From: Oxalobacter formigenes
Lineage (GTDB): Bacteria > Pseudomonadota > Gammaproteobacteria > Burkholderiales > Burkholderiaceae_D
DNA: 64,000 nt
Strand: one strand, 5' to 3'
Assembly (NCBI RefSeq): GCF_027158485.1
Contig: NZ_JAMKYJ010000011.1
Shown here: positions 62,951-64,000 of the stretch, piece after piece
How the letters are laid out: every line of letters starts with the position of its first letter
Position numbering within the stretch: position 1 is the first letter of the stretch
Made by a program: the position numbers and the translations under genes
Notes under the pieces: model-generated
The model's input: the letters and a program-made list of their open reading frames with translations, nothing else
What the model was told of the DNA's origin: nothing
The model's database searches: none

Positions 62951-63861
62951 ATGAACTGGATTGAACAATTTTACGAACGCTTCTATTCACACGATATTGG
63001 TAAAAAAGACAAAGAGAAGGCATTTCAGTTAAAAAGAAAAACCTGCCGTATTCTTTATTCAAATATCGCTCTGTTGCTGCCTGTTCCTTAAAAAATCTTG
63101 ATGAAAGTACGATTTGCTTATCCGATCCCATAGCTTTCAGTGATCCATTCGACAGCTTGTTAATCCGGGATATTATAGAAATATTGGATGACTTATTGGT
63201 TTGGGGTGGAAAAGATACTACTCAGCTTTTTATTAATAATCATTACCCCCTTTATCCAGAAGCCAAAGAAGGAATCACATCCGTGATTTCATGCGCGACA
63301 AATCAACAATGCGAGAACTCATTCTGTAACAACAAAAGCAGTTCAAGGAGACAAATTCAAGGAATCTGCAAAGATATCGTGAAGCAATGAAGATTTCTTC
63401 TTTTACTGAACGACTGCCGCACTTCCAATGTGAGTTCACCATGCAAATAATCATCGCGGATTTTGCATGGAATACAAACTGTCATCGCTGACATCAGAAT
63501 TTGCTGAAAATGTATTTCCTGTCCTTTACACACAAGAAAACATCAACTCCAAAAACATTCTCAAGCAACATTTCTCTGGCAATAAACGTGTCAACCCTGA
63601 TCGTATTCTAATGGTTCCGGTTATAAAATCCATTGACTGGACCTATGAAAAGCAGTGGCGATACGTTCGGGATAATCCGTCTGTAAAAATGGACTTCCAC
63701 TAAAAATCGGATTCCCTGATACCGTTTACCTTTGCAATAAACTCAATGAAGAGCATGCCGGAAAAATTGAAGATATACGCAAAAGAAGAAACATCAAGCT
63801 GGCAAAAATGGACTTATCTTCCAAAAAAATGGGAATGGTGCCGGTTTTTCCACGTTCATAA
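62951..63861 (+). pseudogene. DUF2971 protein pseudogene, broken by several frameshifts
   Basis: Conserved DUF2971 pieces appear in order but in different frames. The start is MNWIEQFYERFYSHDIGKKD (frame of 62951). Then LFKYRSVAACSLKNLDES and AFSDPFDSLL (shifted). Next KISSFTER (third frame, from 63387, after an in-frame TAA). Next HANNHRGFCMEY and WTYEKQWRYV (around 63440-63680). Last IGFPDTVYLCNKLNEEH to a TAA at 63859-63861. At least four frameshifts plus one premature stop mean it is not expressed as a whole. DUF2971 genes are frequent in accessory and defence islands. The last 139 bp to 64000 hold nothing I can identify. Confidence 0.75.
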
Positions 63862-64000
63862 CAGTCCAGAAGAATCAGCACAATCTGTAGACAGGGTTCA
63901 GATTGTTAGAAAGGAGGGATCCAGGAGGGCCAGGCGAAATGGTTTTTGACAAACGCCAGAAGAAAGCACACATTTGCCGGAGAAGAAAGAAGAGAAGAAA

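Noticed and set aside
1..64000. CRISPR array
   Set aside because: No regularly spaced repeated units were seen anywhere in the window.

Overview
The window looks like chromosome of a beta-proteobacterium of the order Burkholderiales. Gene orders typical of that order are present: cysS-alkA-accA-tilS-lysC, rpsO-pnp, psd-pssA-leuA, rnr-rlmB-cysE, and lptF-lptG divergent from pepA. A roughly 50% GC content and the protein sequences suggest an Oxalobacteraceae member, perhaps Oxalobacter. This is inferred from memory of families, not from a database search.

Layout. 1-4.3 kb: tail of an efflux operon (outer-membrane factor), trxA, rho and a rubrerythrin-like protein. 4.3-12.6 kb (minus strand): a nitronate monooxygenase-like enzyme, a tandem Usp protein, then lysC, tilS, accA, an AlkA-like glycosylase and cysS. 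12.9-14.8 kb (plus): ppiB, lpxH, and a 3-methyladenine glycosylase. 14.8-21.5 kb: two very large tandem DUF748/AsmA-like envelope proteins. 21.6-25.6 kb: cysE, rlmB and rnr. 25.8 kb: tRNA-Leu(CAG).

26.0-28.75 kb is a distinctly AT-rich insertion directly behind tRNA-Leu. It carries a two-gene, translationally coupled module: a 538-aa reverse transcriptase of the defence-associated (UG/Abi-like) type with an alpha-helical C-terminal half, and a small protein with a complete PD-(D/E)XK plus QxxxY nuclease signature. The module is followed upstream by a ~400-bp non-coding AT-rich stretch and two gene remnants that mark the edge of the insertion. This is the best candidate in the window for an undescribed system.

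28.9-46.4 kb is housekeeping again: a PsiF-repeat protein, a GltS-type transporter, trmB, a quinone oxidoreductase, pnp-rpsO, two paralogous lipoproteins, leuA (with a possible leucine-rich leader peptide), pssA-psd, small heat-shock proteins flanking lon, a YbhB-like protein, yggX and argA. 46.5-55.3 kb: hrpA, cysB, lptG-lptF and pepA. 55.4-60.2 kb: a small secreted protein, an unusual AAA+ ATPase, and an envelope-stress type cluster (DUF4142, DUF883, YqjE-like, YqjK-like, PRC-barrel, BON lipoprotein). 60.2-62.6 kb: folA and a secreted TPR protein. 62.8 kb: tRNA-Arg(ACG), followed by a heavily frameshifted DUF2971 pseudogene, so the second tRNA in the window is also bordered by accessory or decayed DNA.
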